NCBI RefSeq assembly: GCF_002944405.1 | Contig: NZ_CP024310.1 | Span: 248,001-312,000, forward strand | DNA length: 64,000 nt | From: Sinorhizobium fredii | GTDB taxonomy: Bacteria > Pseudomonadota > Alphaproteobacteria > Rhizobiales > Rhizobiaceae | Direction: 5' to 3' | Part shown: one piece after another, positions 54,086 to 63,546 of the stretch | Numbering within the stretch: the stretch's first letter is position 1 | Layout: every line of letters starts with the position of its first letter | The notes under the pieces: generated by a model | What the model was told of the DNA's origin: nothing | Seen by the model: only the letters and a program-made list of their open reading frames with translations | Database searches by the model: none | Made by a program: the position numbers and the translations under genes

Positions 54086-55078
54086 TTAAAGTGCTGTCGC
54101 GCAGCGGACCTCGACGTCCAGCAGCGCCTTGAGTTCGGCATCGAGCGCCATCACGGTCAAAGTCGCTCCAACCATCTCAAGAGACGTGAAGTAGTTGCCA
54201 ACATACGCTTTGTGGATACTCAGGCCACGGCGGGAAATCTCCTCCTCGACTGTGTCGAAGAGAATGTAAAGTTCGTTCAGCGGCGTCGCGCCAAGGCCGG
54301 ATACCAGCACGGCGACTTCCGTCCCGGAGCCGAGATCATGGTCATCCAGCACGATCTGGCACATATCCTTAGCGACTTCGGATGCGCTCTTGAGCGCCTC
54401 CACGCGCACGCCTGGTTCGCCGTGATGGCCGATACCGACTTCAATGGTGCCAGGCTTGATCTGGAAGTTCGGATGCCCGACCGCCGGAAGAGTGCAGGGT
54501 CCTAATCCGACACCGACCGACCGGCAATTGTCGATAGCCTTTTGAGCTGCGTCACGAACCTCGTGTAGGCTAGCGCCAATCGACGCTTTCGCTCCACCGA
54601 CCTTCCACATGAAGATTTCTCCGGCAACGCCTCGGCGCTTCTCCCGCTCCTCGGCGGGGGCGGAGCACACGTCGTCGTTTGCGACTACCGTGGCAACCTC
54701 AATGCCGTCCTTCGCGGCGAGTTTCATCGCCATCTTCACGTTCATGTTGTCTCCAGCATAATTTCCGTAGAGGACAACGACGCCGTTGCCACCATTGGCT
54801 TCGCGTATGGCATCATGAAAGCTCTTGGCCGTTGGCGACGAGAACAGTTCACCGATGGCGACGGCATCGAGCATATTGCGGCCGGTATAGCCAATAAAGG
54901 CGGGCTCGTGTCCGGAGCCGCCTCCAGTTACGACGCCAACTTTTCCCTGCTTGGGCCTCTCGATCGCCGTCACCACGCGTGGATTTTCGGCAAGGCGCAC
55001 AATATCTCGGTGTGCCTTCACAAAGCCCTTGACGGTATCTTCCACGACCTCGTCACGGTTGTTTACAAAGCGTTGCAC
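54086..55078 (-). CDS. DhaK-type kinase subunit, candidate L-erythrulose kinase part
   Basis: The 330-residue protein shows the DhaK substrate domain: VGVVTGGGSGHEPAF near residue 50, LYGNYAGDNMN near 105, VCSAPAEEREKRRG near 140 and the His in GIGHHGEPG near 215, which forms the covalent hemiaminal with the ketone substrate. The dhaL gene follows after 10 bp. Both resemble separate-subunit L-erythrulose or dihydroxyacetone kinases. In this island L-erythrulose 1-phosphate would feed tpiB and rpiB. Confidence 0.9.
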   Translation of the reverse strand: MQRFVNNRDEVVEDTVKGFVKAHRDIVRLAENPRVVTAIERPKQGKVGVVTGGGSGHEPAFIGYTGRNMLDAVAIGELFSSPTAKSFHDAIREANGGNGVVVLYGNYAGDNMNVKMAMKLAAKDGIEVATVVANDDVCSAPAEEREKRRGVAGEIFMWKVGGAKASIGASLHEVRDAAQKAIDNCRSVGVGLGPCTLPAVGHPNFQIKPGTIEVGIGHHGEPGVRVEALKSASEVAKDMCQIVLDDHDLGSGTEVAVLVSGLGATPLNELYILFDTVEEEISRRGLSIHKAYVGNYFTSLEMVGATLTVMALDAELKALLDVEVRCATAL

Positions 55079-55099
55079 TGCGTCCTCCTCCAGACACGG

Positions 55100-55951
55100 T
55101 CATTGATTGTCGTTCAGCGCTTGCCGGACGACTTTGAGCGATCTAGCCAGCGCGTCTTCAATCGTTGGCAACGGCACGGGATCTTGGCGGCGAAGGGGCT
55201 GCGCCTGCCGATTGCGATGCAGTCTCAAGGGAAGTTCGATGCTGACGGGGAAGCCATCGAGCTTTGCGATCGCAGCCAGGAGACGCTCGCACCCGACCTT
55301 CCCGTCGCCGATATCCGAGAAGAACCAGCCTTCATCGGTTTCCCGGACGTCCTTGATATGGGCGTGCGCCGAGCCCGGAAGCGCCAGGATCGCATCACCT
55401 GCAGGATCGTCCAGGTCCGGTCTATGTGACGCCGTGTTTGCAGCGTCGTAATTTAGCCTTAGAAAGGGCGATGCGAATTCCCCAACAAGGCAAATGCCGT
55501 CCCGCGCGGTATTGATCAGGCTATCGCTTCCGTCTCCCGGGTTTTCCAGGCCGACGACGATATCGAAGGCTTCTGCTCTTCTCAGTATGATCTCGATGTT
55601 GCGACGGAATGTTGCCTCTCTTTGTCGAGCGGCGGCATTGGTCGCAATAAGCTTGGCTCCGATAGCTGCCGCGAACGCCATACGGCCCGTGAACACTTCA
55701 ACCGAATCCTCGAAACCGAGGTCAATGTGCGACGACATTGCATGGCACGAGAGTCCCGAAGCTTTAAGCGCGCTGCGCCAACTGTTCATCTCTGAGGGTG
55801 TGAAGGCGGTCTCGTCGAAGGGTTCTGTATATCCTACGATAAAGGCCGGCTCAAAATGAGTGAACCCCACGATTGCCGCACTCTCCAGTGCAGCCTCTCT
55901 GCTATGTCCATCGTACGGAGCTCCGGACACGGAGATCACCCGTTCAGTCAT
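55100..55951 (-). CDS. Xylose-isomerase-like TIM barrel protein, candidate 3-oxoisoapionate decarboxylase
   Basis: From the ATG at 55951 (GGGAGG upstream) the 283-residue protein has the AP endonuclease 2/xylose isomerase fold: FTHFEPAFI, SSHIDLGFED, VVGLENPGDGSD with the metal Glu near 145, LNYDAANT with Asp near 180, HAHIKDV with His near 205 and SIELPLR with Glu near 240. It precedes dhaK in the same operon. In known D-apionate pathways an enzyme of this kind decarboxylates 3-oxoisoapionate to L-erythrulose, which DhaK/DhaL would then phosphorylate. The assignment rests on context and motifs; an isomerase or epimerase remains possible. Confidence 0.68.
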   Translation of the reverse strand: MTERVISVSGAPYDGHSREAALESAAIVGFTHFEPAFIVGYTEPFDETAFTPSEMNSWRSALKASGLSCHAMSSHIDLGFEDSVEVFTGRMAFAAAIGAKLIATNAAARQREATFRRNIEIILRRAEAFDIVVGLENPGDGSDSLINTARDGICLVGEFASPFLRLNYDAANTASHRPDLDDPAGDAILALPGSAHAHIKDVRETDEGWFFSDIGDGKVGCERLLAAIAKLDGFPVSIELPLRLHRNRQAQPLRRQDPVPLPTIEDALARSLKVVRQALNDNQ

Positions 55952-56163
55952 ACTTTCCTCCCTTCGCGAAGAACGACGCGGGGGCCGTCCCGAAGGGAAA
56001 AATGTTGAATAAGGCTTATGCGGACAAGCGAATTCCATCCCGCAATTCGTGAACGCAGCTCAGCCACGACAACATTTGCGTTAAATTTTCTCATAGAATA
56101 TAAGGGGTGGCGGTCCTCTTCTGTGGCAAACGTGACGAGGCACGTATAAACGGGAGGAGGGTG

Positions 56164-57093
56164 ATGAGCGCGTTGGAGTTTCCTTCGCTGCGATCGCTGC
56201 AGGTATTGGAAGCTGTCGCACGTCTTGGATCTTTTGGAAAAGCCGCCGAGGAACTGAGTATCAGCCCTTCGGCCGTGAGCCATCAAATGGCCGCGCTCGA
56301 TTCGGAGCTCGGAATTGCATTATTCCATCGCTCGGGGCGTTCCATTATGCTTACCGATGCGGGTAGGGCTTATGCCGAAGAAATCAGCGCCTCATTCCGA
56401 AGGATCGAGAGCGCCACACGCAATTTCACGAAGAAAGGCAAAAGTGACATTCTGAACATCCATTCGGTTGTCAGTCTCGCTTCGCAGTGGCTCATGCCTC
56501 GCTTGGCTCGGTTCAGCGCCCGCTATCCGGAGATCGATCTTCGACTGCACGCCTCTGGTGACCCGGCCGAGCTCAGGACCGGCAACGTCGATATAGACAT
56601 CCGCTACGGAACGCAGCCCGTGGAGGTTGGCATCGCCGTCGAGCCCTTCCCGCCCGAGCCAATAGTGGTCCTGTGCGCCCCATCGTTGGTCGAGGGCGCA
56701 AACGGAATACGCTCACCGCAGGATCTCGCCAGATTTCCGCTCATCCACTCCGAAGTGAACCTCTATCGCTGGCAGGATTGGGCCGACGACCACGGTGTGA
56801 GGCTCAACATGGATCGGGGACTGCGTTTCGATAGATCTTTCATGTCCATCAATGCGGCCGCGGATGGACTTGGCGTTTGCCTGGAAAGCCTCATACTCGT
56901 CCGGCAAGATCTGAAAAGCGGGAGGCTCGTTGCGCCGTTTGGCCTGGAAGGCCCCAGCATCAATTGCCATAGTCTCGTGTACTTACGGTCCAGGGCAAGA
57001 ACGCCAAAGATCGCTCTGTTCAAACGTTGGATCGAAGAGACCCTGGCTGGCGACGCGGTTTCTGCGAGTGAGATCGACGTCGGCGGGAGGTGA
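56164..57093 (+). CDS. LysR-type transcriptional regulator, GcvA-like
   Basis: The 309-residue protein begins at the ATG at 56164 with GGGAGGAGG just before it. The winged helix GSFGKAAEELSISPSAVSHQ is followed by a LysR effector domain ending with LGVCLESLILVRQDLKSG. It is divergent from the TIM barrel-dhaK-dhaL operon with a 212-bp gap, the classical layout for a regulator of that operon. It is a paralogue of the LysR protein at 15448-16401. Confidence 0.9.
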   Translation: MSALEFPSLRSLQVLEAVARLGSFGKAAEELSISPSAVSHQMAALDSELGIALFHRSGRSIMLTDAGRAYAEEISASFRRIESATRNFTKKGKSDILNIHSVVSLASQWLMPRLARFSARYPEIDLRLHASGDPAELRTGNVDIDIRYGTQPVEVGIAVEPFPPEPIVVLCAPSLVEGANGIRSPQDLARFPLIHSEVNLYRWQDWADDHGVRLNMDRGLRFDRSFMSINAAADGLGVCLESLILVRQDLKSGRLVAPFGLEGPSINCHSLVYLRSRARTPKIALFKRWIEETLAGDAVSASEIDVGGR

Positions 57094-57164
57094 GTTATGC
57101 GCAATCAGGGTCGGTGATGCGCGACTGGTGGATCAGACGCGCATCCCCGACGTCAGGCAGTGGT

Positions 57165-58013
57165 TTAGCCGAAGAATTTCCCGAGTTCGTTCGCTATGAA
57201 TTCGGGAGCTTCTTCCGCAACCCAGTGACCCGAGCCCGGGATCAATCCGCCTCGAACGTCACTTGCCACCCGCTGCATTGATTCCATCGTCTCCATGCCG
57301 CGGCCAAAACCACTGTCTCCGCCCAGGGCGAGGACCGGCATTTCGAGCTTGCCATCCCTCTCGAGGAATAACTCGTTGTCTTTGACGTCAGTGGGAAAGC
57401 CGCGATAATAGGCGAGAAGTGTGCGCAACCCACCCGGTTTCAGGTAGGTACGGAAATACTCATTCTTGTCTTCCTGAGATAGCACGTTTGCCCGGCTGCC
57501 GTAATTGTCAAACAACCATTCCAGATAGATATGCTCGCGACCGCCGAACATCGCTTCCGGCAAATCCGGCGTCCTGAAGAAAGGGTGGTGCCAACGGCGG
57601 CCGCCTTGCGACATGTCCGCTCCATCGCCAGGAATGGTAACGTCCAGGATCGCGAGCTTGCTAACAGCCCCCCGGTGCTGCGCGGCCAGGGCAAACGCCA
57701 CCGGGCCGCCCCAGTCGTGTCCCACAAGATTGAAGCGATCGATCTTCAGATGTTCAGAAAGAAGCTCCCACACGTCCTCGGCAATCGTTTTCTTGTCGTA
57801 CCCATCGGCGGGCCGGGAAGTGTCGCCGAGGCCCCGCAGGTCCGGCGCGATGATCGCGTACTTGTCCGCGAGGAAGGGGATCACGTGCCGCCATTCGTGC
57901 GAACTCTGCGGCACCCCGTGAAGGAGAACCAGCGGCTCGCCGGATCCTGCGGTCAGGTAGTGCATGGTGATGCCGGACAGTCGCGCGTAATTGCTTTTGA
58001 TCTCGGCACTCAT
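57165..58013 (-). CDS. Alpha/beta hydrolase, epoxide-hydrolase-like
   Basis: The 282-residue protein has HGVPQSSHEW (oxyanion hole), the nucleophile elbow GHDWGGPVA with Asp near 105, a cap domain with YLEWLF, and the final His in GSGHWVAEEAPEF. This is the pattern of epoxide hydrolases and haloalkane or fluoroacetate dehalogenases. Its start overlaps the stop of the dehydrogenase gene (ATGA), so both belong to one operon. The substrate is unknown; a lactone or ester linked to the adjacent TRAP system is possible. Confidence 0.87.
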   Translation of the reverse strand: MSAEIKSNYARLSGITMHYLTAGSGEPLVLLHGVPQSSHEWRHVIPFLADKYAIIAPDLRGLGDTSRPADGYDKKTIAEDVWELLSEHLKIDRFNLVGHDWGGPVAFALAAQHRGAVSKLAILDVTIPGDGADMSQGGRRWHHPFFRTPDLPEAMFGGREHIYLEWLFDNYGSRANVLSQEDKNEYFRTYLKPGGLRTLLAYYRGFPTDVKDNELFLERDGKLEMPVLALGGDSGFGRGMETMESMQRVASDVRGGLIPGSGHWVAEEAPEFIANELGKFFG

Positions 58014-58951
58014 TTGTTTCCCTCCTTCTGGCCGGCGGTCATTCCCCGATACGCGCGAATGACCTGACTGTCATCTGCCGAGCCGGAGCCCTGCCCAGAC
58101 GCGGCAAGGAAAAACTGATGCGCAACGGAGGCGAGCGGTAGTGCGGCCTTGGCAGAGGAGCCAGCGGCAAGCACTATGCCGAGATCTTTTACAAAGATGT
58201 CTACAGCACTCGTCACCTCAGGCTCTTTTAGAAGCATACGCTGGCCACGATCGTTGAGCATCCAGCTGGAAGCCGCTGAGCCGGACACGATCTCGAGTAC
58301 CGTCGATGTGTTAAGGCCAGCCCTTTCGGCGAGCGACAGTGCCTCAGCGGCCGCCGCCAAGTGTACGCCGCATAGTAACTGATTGACCGCCTTGGCAACC
58401 GACGCTTGGCCGGGCCGCTCTCCGAGATAATATATCTTGGAACCGAGCACATCGAAAAGATCGCGGTTTATCTCATACGTTTCCTTGTCGCCAGCCACCA
58501 TGATGGAGAGCGAAGCGTCGCGCGCTCCGGCGACGCCGCCGGAGACAGGCGCATCTAGAAACCGATGACCCCGAGCAGTAACGGCCTCGGCGAGCTGTTC
58601 GACGTCGCCGGGAGGGCACGTTGACATCAAGATGACGACGCTGCCCTTGGCCGAATTTGCCAGAGCGCCTCTTTCGAAGAGGGCTTGCTGCGCTTGATCG
58701 ATGTTGACGACCATCAACATCAAAACGTCAGTGTCGCTGGCCGCTTCAGTAGCGTCCGAGTGCGCGGTCCCGCCACCGTCGGTGAAGCTTCTCCGAGCAC
58801 TCTCGGAGATGTCAAAACCCTTGACCCTGCAGCCGCTCCTCAAGAGGTGCGACGCCATCGGCAATCCCATCGAACCGAGACCGATAAAACCGATAGTGGG
58901 TTTTCCGGGATTGTCTGCCAGGCTTGGCTTTGGTTCTAGGACTTGATGCAC
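58010..58951 (-). CDS. 3-hydroxyisobutyrate/threonate dehydrogenase family protein (HIBADH)
   Basis: A GTG at 58951 with GGAGGA 8 bp upstream gives 313 residues. The cofactor motif GFIGLGSMGLPMASHLL lies near residue 20, the substrate motif DAPVSGGVAGA near 130 and the catalytic Lys in AKAVNQLLCG near 180. These are hallmarks of beta-hydroxyacid dehydrogenases, including L-threonate dehydrogenase LtnD and tartronate semialdehyde reductase. It would oxidise a hydroxy acid imported by the divergent TRAP system. The DUF1537 kinase that often accompanies LtnD lies 32 kb away. Confidence 0.88.
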   Translation of the reverse strand: MHQVLEPKPSLADNPGKPTIGFIGLGSMGLPMASHLLRSGCRVKGFDISESARRSFTDGGGTAHSDATEAASDTDVLMLMVVNIDQAQQALFERGALANSAKGSVVILMSTCPPGDVEQLAEAVTARGHRFLDAPVSGGVAGARDASLSIMVAGDKETYEINRDLFDVLGSKIYYLGERPGQASVAKAVNQLLCGVHLAAAAEALSLAERAGLNTSTVLEIVSGSAASSWMLNDRGQRMLLKEPEVTSAVDIFVKDLGIVLAAGSSAKAALPLASVAHQFFLAASGQGSGSADDSQVIRAYRGMTAGQKEGNK

Positions 58952-59375
58952 TTCCGGTCTCCTCCGTAATACTGGCACTTCATAGGCCGGCACATTCCAA
59001 AGGGAGCGCCATGCTCCCATACAAAGCGGTTAACATGGCGGCTTCCTCCACATCAAAAGAGTTTGCACACAGAACATGTGACCTGAATTCATGTGGCGGG
59101 GCGCGTCCTCCTGGAAAGCTTTGTCAGCATTGCACATTGCGCCGGACTTGCCTGAGCTGAACTCACCAATGGCCGGAGGTAATTCATTTGCGAAGGTTTG
59201 GCGCAAGCGCCTATTTTGCGTCCAGCGGTGGAGTGGAGAGGCTTTCGCTTCCAAGGGACACCACTCCAAGGTTTGAGTGGCCAGCAAGATACTGAGTACC
59301 GCTTCCGAGGAGAGCGCCTGCGCTGAAAGTCCCTAAAAACACAAACAGAGATCAACATGGTTAGAGGAGGAACCA
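58952..59375. promoter_or_regulatory. Divergent promoter region between HIBADH and TRAP genes
   Basis: No gene is seen in this 424-bp stretch. TGGAGTGG (59229-59236) and CCACTCCA (59261-59268) form a perfect 8-bp inverted repeat with a 24-bp gap, and TTGAGTGG follows at 59273. This may be a bipartite operator. No GntR-type operator of the regulon is present. Confidence 0.45.
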
Positions 59376-60392
59376 ATGATCACGATGAATCGACGTACCC
59401 TTATTACGAGTTCCTTGGCGATAACCGCCACGCTTGCGGCACCGCGCATCCTGCGTGCGAGTTCGCCTGAGTTCTCGTTTAAATTTGCCAACATCATGCC
59501 CGTTGACCATCCGCTCAACACCCGGATGACCGAGGCTTCCCACAAGATCAGCGAGCAAACAGACGGCCGCGTCAGCATTCAGGTTTTTCCCGCGAGCCAA
59601 CTTGGCACCGACGCGGATATGCTAAGCCAGCTCCGATCAGGTGGCTTGGACTTCCTGGCGCAGACAGGCCTTATCGCAGCGACACTCGTCCCGGCGGCGG
59701 CTATCACCGGCGTGGGATTTGCCTATTCCGACTACGCTCAGGTCTGGAAGTCGGTGGATGGTGAGCTCGGAGGGAGTATCCGGACGGCCTTTGAGAAGGT
59801 GAACCTGATCGCGTTCGAGAAGATGTGGGACAACGGCTTCCGGCAGACCACCTCGCTCGGGAAACCGATCAAGTCCCCCCAAGACCTTAAGGGCTTCAAG
59901 ATCCGCGTCCCCCCTGCGCCGCTCTGGACCTCGCTTTTCAAGTCTCTCGGGGCTGCACCGACATCAATTCCATGGGGCGAAACATATTCCGCACTTCAGA
60001 CCCGCGTCGCAGACGGTCTCGAGAACCCGCTGGCCGGAATTTACTTTGCCAAGATGTACGAGGTTCAAAAGTACCTTTCCCGGACCAATCATATGTGGGA
60101 CGGCTTCTGGTTTCTCGCCAATCGTGACAACTTCGAGGTGCTGCCTGAGGAATTGCGTGAAATTGTCGTCACCGAGATCAATCGCTCGGCCCTCACGCAA
60201 CGCGCCGATGTCGAAAAGCTGAACTCCGAACTTCAAGCAGAGTTGACGAGCAAAGGTCTTGAATTTCTCGACGTCGACATATCCCAGTTCCGGGCGACGC
60301 TCCAAGCTTCATCGTTCTACTCGGATTGGAAGGAGCGTTTTGGCGAAGACGCCTGGGCTTTGCTGGAGTCTACCTCGGGCAAATTGATCTGA
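59376..60392 (+). CDS. TRAP transporter substrate-binding protein (DctP family)
   Basis: The 338-residue protein has a signal with a twin-Arg-like start (MNRRTLITSSLAITATLAAP, cleavage near RASS) and a DctP fold. FKFANIMPVDHPLNTRMTEA, DLKGFKIRVPPAPLWTSLF (the Arg binding the carboxylate) and ADGLENPLAGI are present. GAGGAGGA precedes the ATG. It should bind an organic acid such as a C4-C6 sugar acid. Together with the fused permease it forms a second TRAP system, divergent from the HIBADH operon. Confidence 0.92.
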   Translation: MITMNRRTLITSSLAITATLAAPRILRASSPEFSFKFANIMPVDHPLNTRMTEASHKISEQTDGRVSIQVFPASQLGTDADMLSQLRSGGLDFLAQTGLIAATLVPAAAITGVGFAYSDYAQVWKSVDGELGGSIRTAFEKVNLIAFEKMWDNGFRQTTSLGKPIKSPQDLKGFKIRVPPAPLWTSLFKSLGAAPTSIPWGETYSALQTRVADGLENPLAGIYFAKMYEVQKYLSRTNHMWDGFWFLANRDNFEVLPEELREIVVTEINRSALTQRADVEKLNSELQAELTSKGLEFLDVDISQFRATLQASSFYSDWKERFGEDAWALLESTSGKLI

Positions 60393-60401
60393 GGCGCTGA
60401 C

Positions 60402-62267
60402 ATGGCTACTTCTGAAAATGTCAGCCCCCCTTTGGTCGGCACTTGGCCAGTCCTGGCAAGACTTGAAACAGGCCTCGTGCGCCTGATCGAATTGATTGCC
60501 GCTGCGCTCGTTGTCGTCGAGGTATTCGTGTTGTCCGCGGGCGTCTTCGCCCGCTATGCATGGGGCGAGCCGCTCATCTGGTCGGACGAGCTCGCGTCCA
60601 TGCTATTCCTATGGCTATCGATGATGGGCGCGGTCCTCGCTTTTCACCGCGGACAGCACATGAGAATGGGCGTTATCGCGGACGCGATGCCGCCGCCTGT
60701 AAGGGCAATACTGGACGTGGCTGCACTCGTTTTTTGCCTAGCGGTCTGTGTGCTTCTTTTGCCCAAGGCGGCAACCTACGCTCTTCATGAAGTTCCGGTC
60801 GTCACTCCCGCGATGGAAGTTTCAGTCGCCTGGCGTTCGTTTGGTCTTCCGATTGGACTTGGCCTGATGCTTATCCTTGGAGTGACCAATGCCCTCCAGC
60901 GCATCAAGCTGAGCGATTTCCTGATCGGGGTACTGGTAGCCGCATGCCTTGTAGGGCTGGCGATCGCGGCAAAGCCATTGATCATGGCGATGGGCAACTG
61001 GAACCTCGTGCTTTTCTTCGTTGTCTTCATTGGACTGGGAGTACTGAGCGGCGTTCCGATCGCTTTCGTGTTCGCTCTCGCTGCTATCAGTTATGTGGCT
61101 CTGGGTACCAGCCGTCCGATGAGCGTAATCGCGGGTCGCCTCGATGAGGGAATGTCGCATCTTCTCCTGCTCGCCGTCCCGCTGTTCGTCCTCCTCGGTA
61201 TGCTGATGGAGATCACGGGCATGGCGAAAGCTATGCTGAACTTCCTGGCGTCCTTGCTCGGGCATGTCAAAGGCGGCCTGTGCTACGTGCTCGTAGCGGC
61301 GATGTATCTGGTATCAGGAATATCCGGTTCGAAGACCGCCGACATGGCTGCTGTCGCCCCGGCATTGTTCCCGGAGATGAAGGCGAGAGGATCAAAGCCC
61401 GGCGATCTCGTGGCTCTGCTTGCAGCAACGGGTGCGCAGACGGAGACGATCCCGCCGAGTCTCGTATTGATCACCATCGGTTCGGTTACGAGCGTGTCGA
61501 TCTCTGCGCTGTTCATAGGCGGCCTTTTGCCAGCATTCGTATGCGGATTGATGCTTTGCGTTGTCGTCTGGTGGCGTTACCGCAACGAGGACATGTCGGT
61601 CTTCCGGCGACCGCCAGCCAGGGAAATCTTCCGCGCGTTTCTCATTGCGCTTCCGGCCTTGGCACTGCCATTTATCATCCGGACAGCGGTCGTCGAAGGC
61701 GTTGCTACCGCCACGGAAGTCTCAACGATCGGCATTGCATACTCGCTGGTGACAGGTCTCCTCATTTACCGTCGTTTCGACTGGAAGCGGGTCGGGCCGA
61801 TGCTGGTGGAAACGGCGGCGTTGTCCGGAGCCATCCTTTTCATCATCGCGGCGGCAACGGCTGTAGCTTGGTGCCTGACCCAGTCGGGTTTTTCGCGTGG
61901 TCTGGTTCAGACGATGGCGGGTCTTCCCGGAGGAGCGCCGATCTTTATGATCGTGTCGATCGTCGCGTTTATCGTCCTGGGTAGCGTCCTGGAAGGAATC
62001 CCTGCGGTGGTTCTGTTCGCACCCCTGGTTTTCCCGATCGCCAAGGGATTGGGGATCCACGACGTGCACTATTCAATCGTCGTCATTCTCGCCATGGGAG
62101 TGGGCCTCTTCCTCCCGCCGTTTGGCGTCGGATATTATGCCGCGTGTGCGATCGGCCGTGTGAACCCGTCGGAAGGTATGAAGCCGCTGTGGGGTTACAT
62201 GATCGCCCTGCTTCTCGGGCTTGCGATCGTTGCGGCGGTGCCCTGGATCTCGATCGGCTTCCTGTGA
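60402..62267 (+). CDS. Fused TRAP transporter permease DctQM
   Basis: In 621 residues the small subunit (about 1-170, with ARYAWGEPLIWSDELASMLF) is joined to the large subunit (from about 195). The large part holds AVPLFVLLGMLMEITGMAKAM, the scaffold SGISGSKTADMAAVAP and GAQTETIPPSLVLITIGS. FLPPFGVGYYAACAIGRVNP lies near the end. The fused form imports acids delivered by the DctP protein encoded 10 bp upstream, driven by a sodium gradient. Confidence 0.93.
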   Translation: MATSENVSPPLVGTWPVLARLETGLVRLIELIAAALVVVEVFVLSAGVFARYAWGEPLIWSDELASMLFLWLSMMGAVLAFHRGQHMRMGVIADAMPPPVRAILDVAALVFCLAVCVLLLPKAATYALHEVPVVTPAMEVSVAWRSFGLPIGLGLMLILGVTNALQRIKLSDFLIGVLVAACLVGLAIAAKPLIMAMGNWNLVLFFVVFIGLGVLSGVPIAFVFALAAISYVALGTSRPMSVIAGRLDEGMSHLLLLAVPLFVLLGMLMEITGMAKAMLNFLASLLGHVKGGLCYVLVAAMYLVSGISGSKTADMAAVAPALFPEMKARGSKPGDLVALLAATGAQTETIPPSLVLITIGSVTSVSISALFIGGLLPAFVCGLMLCVVVWWRYRNEDMSVFRRPPAREIFRAFLIALPALALPFIIRTAVVEGVATATEVSTIGIAYSLVTGLLIYRRFDWKRVGPMLVETAALSGAILFIIAAATAVAWCLTQSGFSRGLVQTMAGLPGGAPIFMIVSIVAFIVLGSVLEGIPAVVLFAPLVFPIAKGLGIHDVHYSIVVILAMGVGLFLPPFGVGYYAACAIGRVNPSEGMKPLWGYMIALLLGLAIVAAVPWISIGFL

Positions 62268-62547
62268 CTTGGGCCGGTACGCTGGCCGGCAGATAGGTTG
62301 GCCAGTTCGTCGCACTATTGCGCTCGCCTTAGTGGAAGCCAACAACTGTTCGCCGATGCATTACTGCTCCTCGATCAGTCAGCTCATCTGTTGAGCAATG
62401 TTCATAGAAATGGGCGTGCAATTCATTTGTCCTAGACTTGCTACTTGATACCTTGCCGAAGCAGTCAAAGCCGAAATTTATAATAGGATGCGCGTTGTAC
62501 ATCCGCGCTTGCACTGCAAACACGCTTTTGCAACTGGGAGGAGTGAA

Positions 62548-63546
62548 ATGGGTAGTGGACGTTTCGAGATCGATCGCCGCAATATACTGTTGGCAGGAGG
62601 ATCTGCTTTTGGTGGAGCCGTGTTAGGTGCGACCGGCATAATGCCTCCCGCCGAGGCGAGCTCTGTTCCCGCGGCACAAGGTCCGGACTTCTATCGATTT
62701 GCGATTGGGGACGCTCAGGTAACCGTCGTATCAGACGGCCCACTTCCGCTCGGCGATCCGACACAAAGCTTCCTCGGCGTCCCTGCCGACGAGATACGAT
62801 CGATGCTAACCCACAGCTTCTTGCCAATAAACCAAGTCGTTCTCGCTCAGAACGCACCCGTCGTGAACATCTCTGGCAAGCTTATCCTGTTCGACACAGG
62901 GATGGGATCGCTCAAGCAATTTGGCCCGACAACTGGCCGCCTCAAATCTTGCCTGGCCGCCGCGAACATCGCACTAGAAGATATTGACGCTGTTGTCTGT
63001 TCGCATGCTCATTGGGACCACGTCGGCGGAATCTGGGGCGACGATGGAAAACCAACGTTTCCAAACGCCCAAGTTTACATCAGTCAAACCGATTACGAAT
63101 TCTGGACCGACGAGAAAAAACTTGGAGGCGAGCTCGACGGTCTTGTTAAAGCGGCGATCCACAACCTCAAACCCGTGCGAGATCGCATCGTTTTTTTCAA
63201 TGACGAACGAGAGTTTCTTCCGGGTATTCACGCCATTAGCGCTCCCGGCCACACACTAGGCCATAGTTGCTTTATAATAGAATCGGCAGGGAAAACAATG
63301 TGCTATGGCGGCGACCTCACTCATCATCCCGTGCTACTTTTCGAGAAGCCTTTGATGGAATTCGCCTTTGATACCGATCCCAAACTGTCGGCTCAGTCCC
63401 GTGTGCGCATTCTGAAAATGTTGGCCTCCAACAGAATTCCCTTCATGTCCTATCACTTCCCATGGCCGGGCTACGGCCATGTTGGCATAGCGGGAGAGGG
63501 TTTTGAGTATTTTCCTGAGCAACTTCATCTTAGCCTTTTGGAATGA
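62548..63546 (+). CDS. Tat-exported metallo-beta-lactamase-fold hydrolase
   Basis: From the ATG at 62548 (GGGAGGA upstream) the 332-residue protein begins with a twin-arginine signal, FEIDRRNILLAGGSAFGGAV, so it is exported folded. HAHWDHVGG near residue 152 gives the HxHxDH zinc site, followed by His in APGHTLGHS, Asp in YGGDLTHHP and a late His in SYHFPWPGYGH. It is probably a periplasmic lactonase or esterase. It lies 280 bp after the TRAP permease on the same strand and may convert the transported compound outside the membrane. Confidence 0.88.
   Translation: MGSGRFEIDRRNILLAGGSAFGGAVLGATGIMPPAEASSVPAAQGPDFYRFAIGDAQVTVVSDGPLPLGDPTQSFLGVPADEIRSMLTHSFLPINQVVLAQNAPVVNISGKLILFDTGMGSLKQFGPTTGRLKSCLAAANIALEDIDAVVCSHAHWDHVGGIWGDDGKPTFPNAQVYISQTDYEFWTDEKKLGGELDGLVKAAIHNLKPVRDRIVFFNDEREFLPGIHAISAPGHTLGHSCFIIESAGKTMCYGGDLTHHPVLLFEKPLMEFAFDTDPKLSAQSRVRILKMLASNRIPFMSYHFPWPGYGHVGIAGEGFEYFPEQLHLSLLE

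Noticed and set aside
59089..59376. Minus-strand frames upstream of the second TRAP operon
   Set aside because: No motif or ribosome binding site; the region is better read as a divergent promoter.
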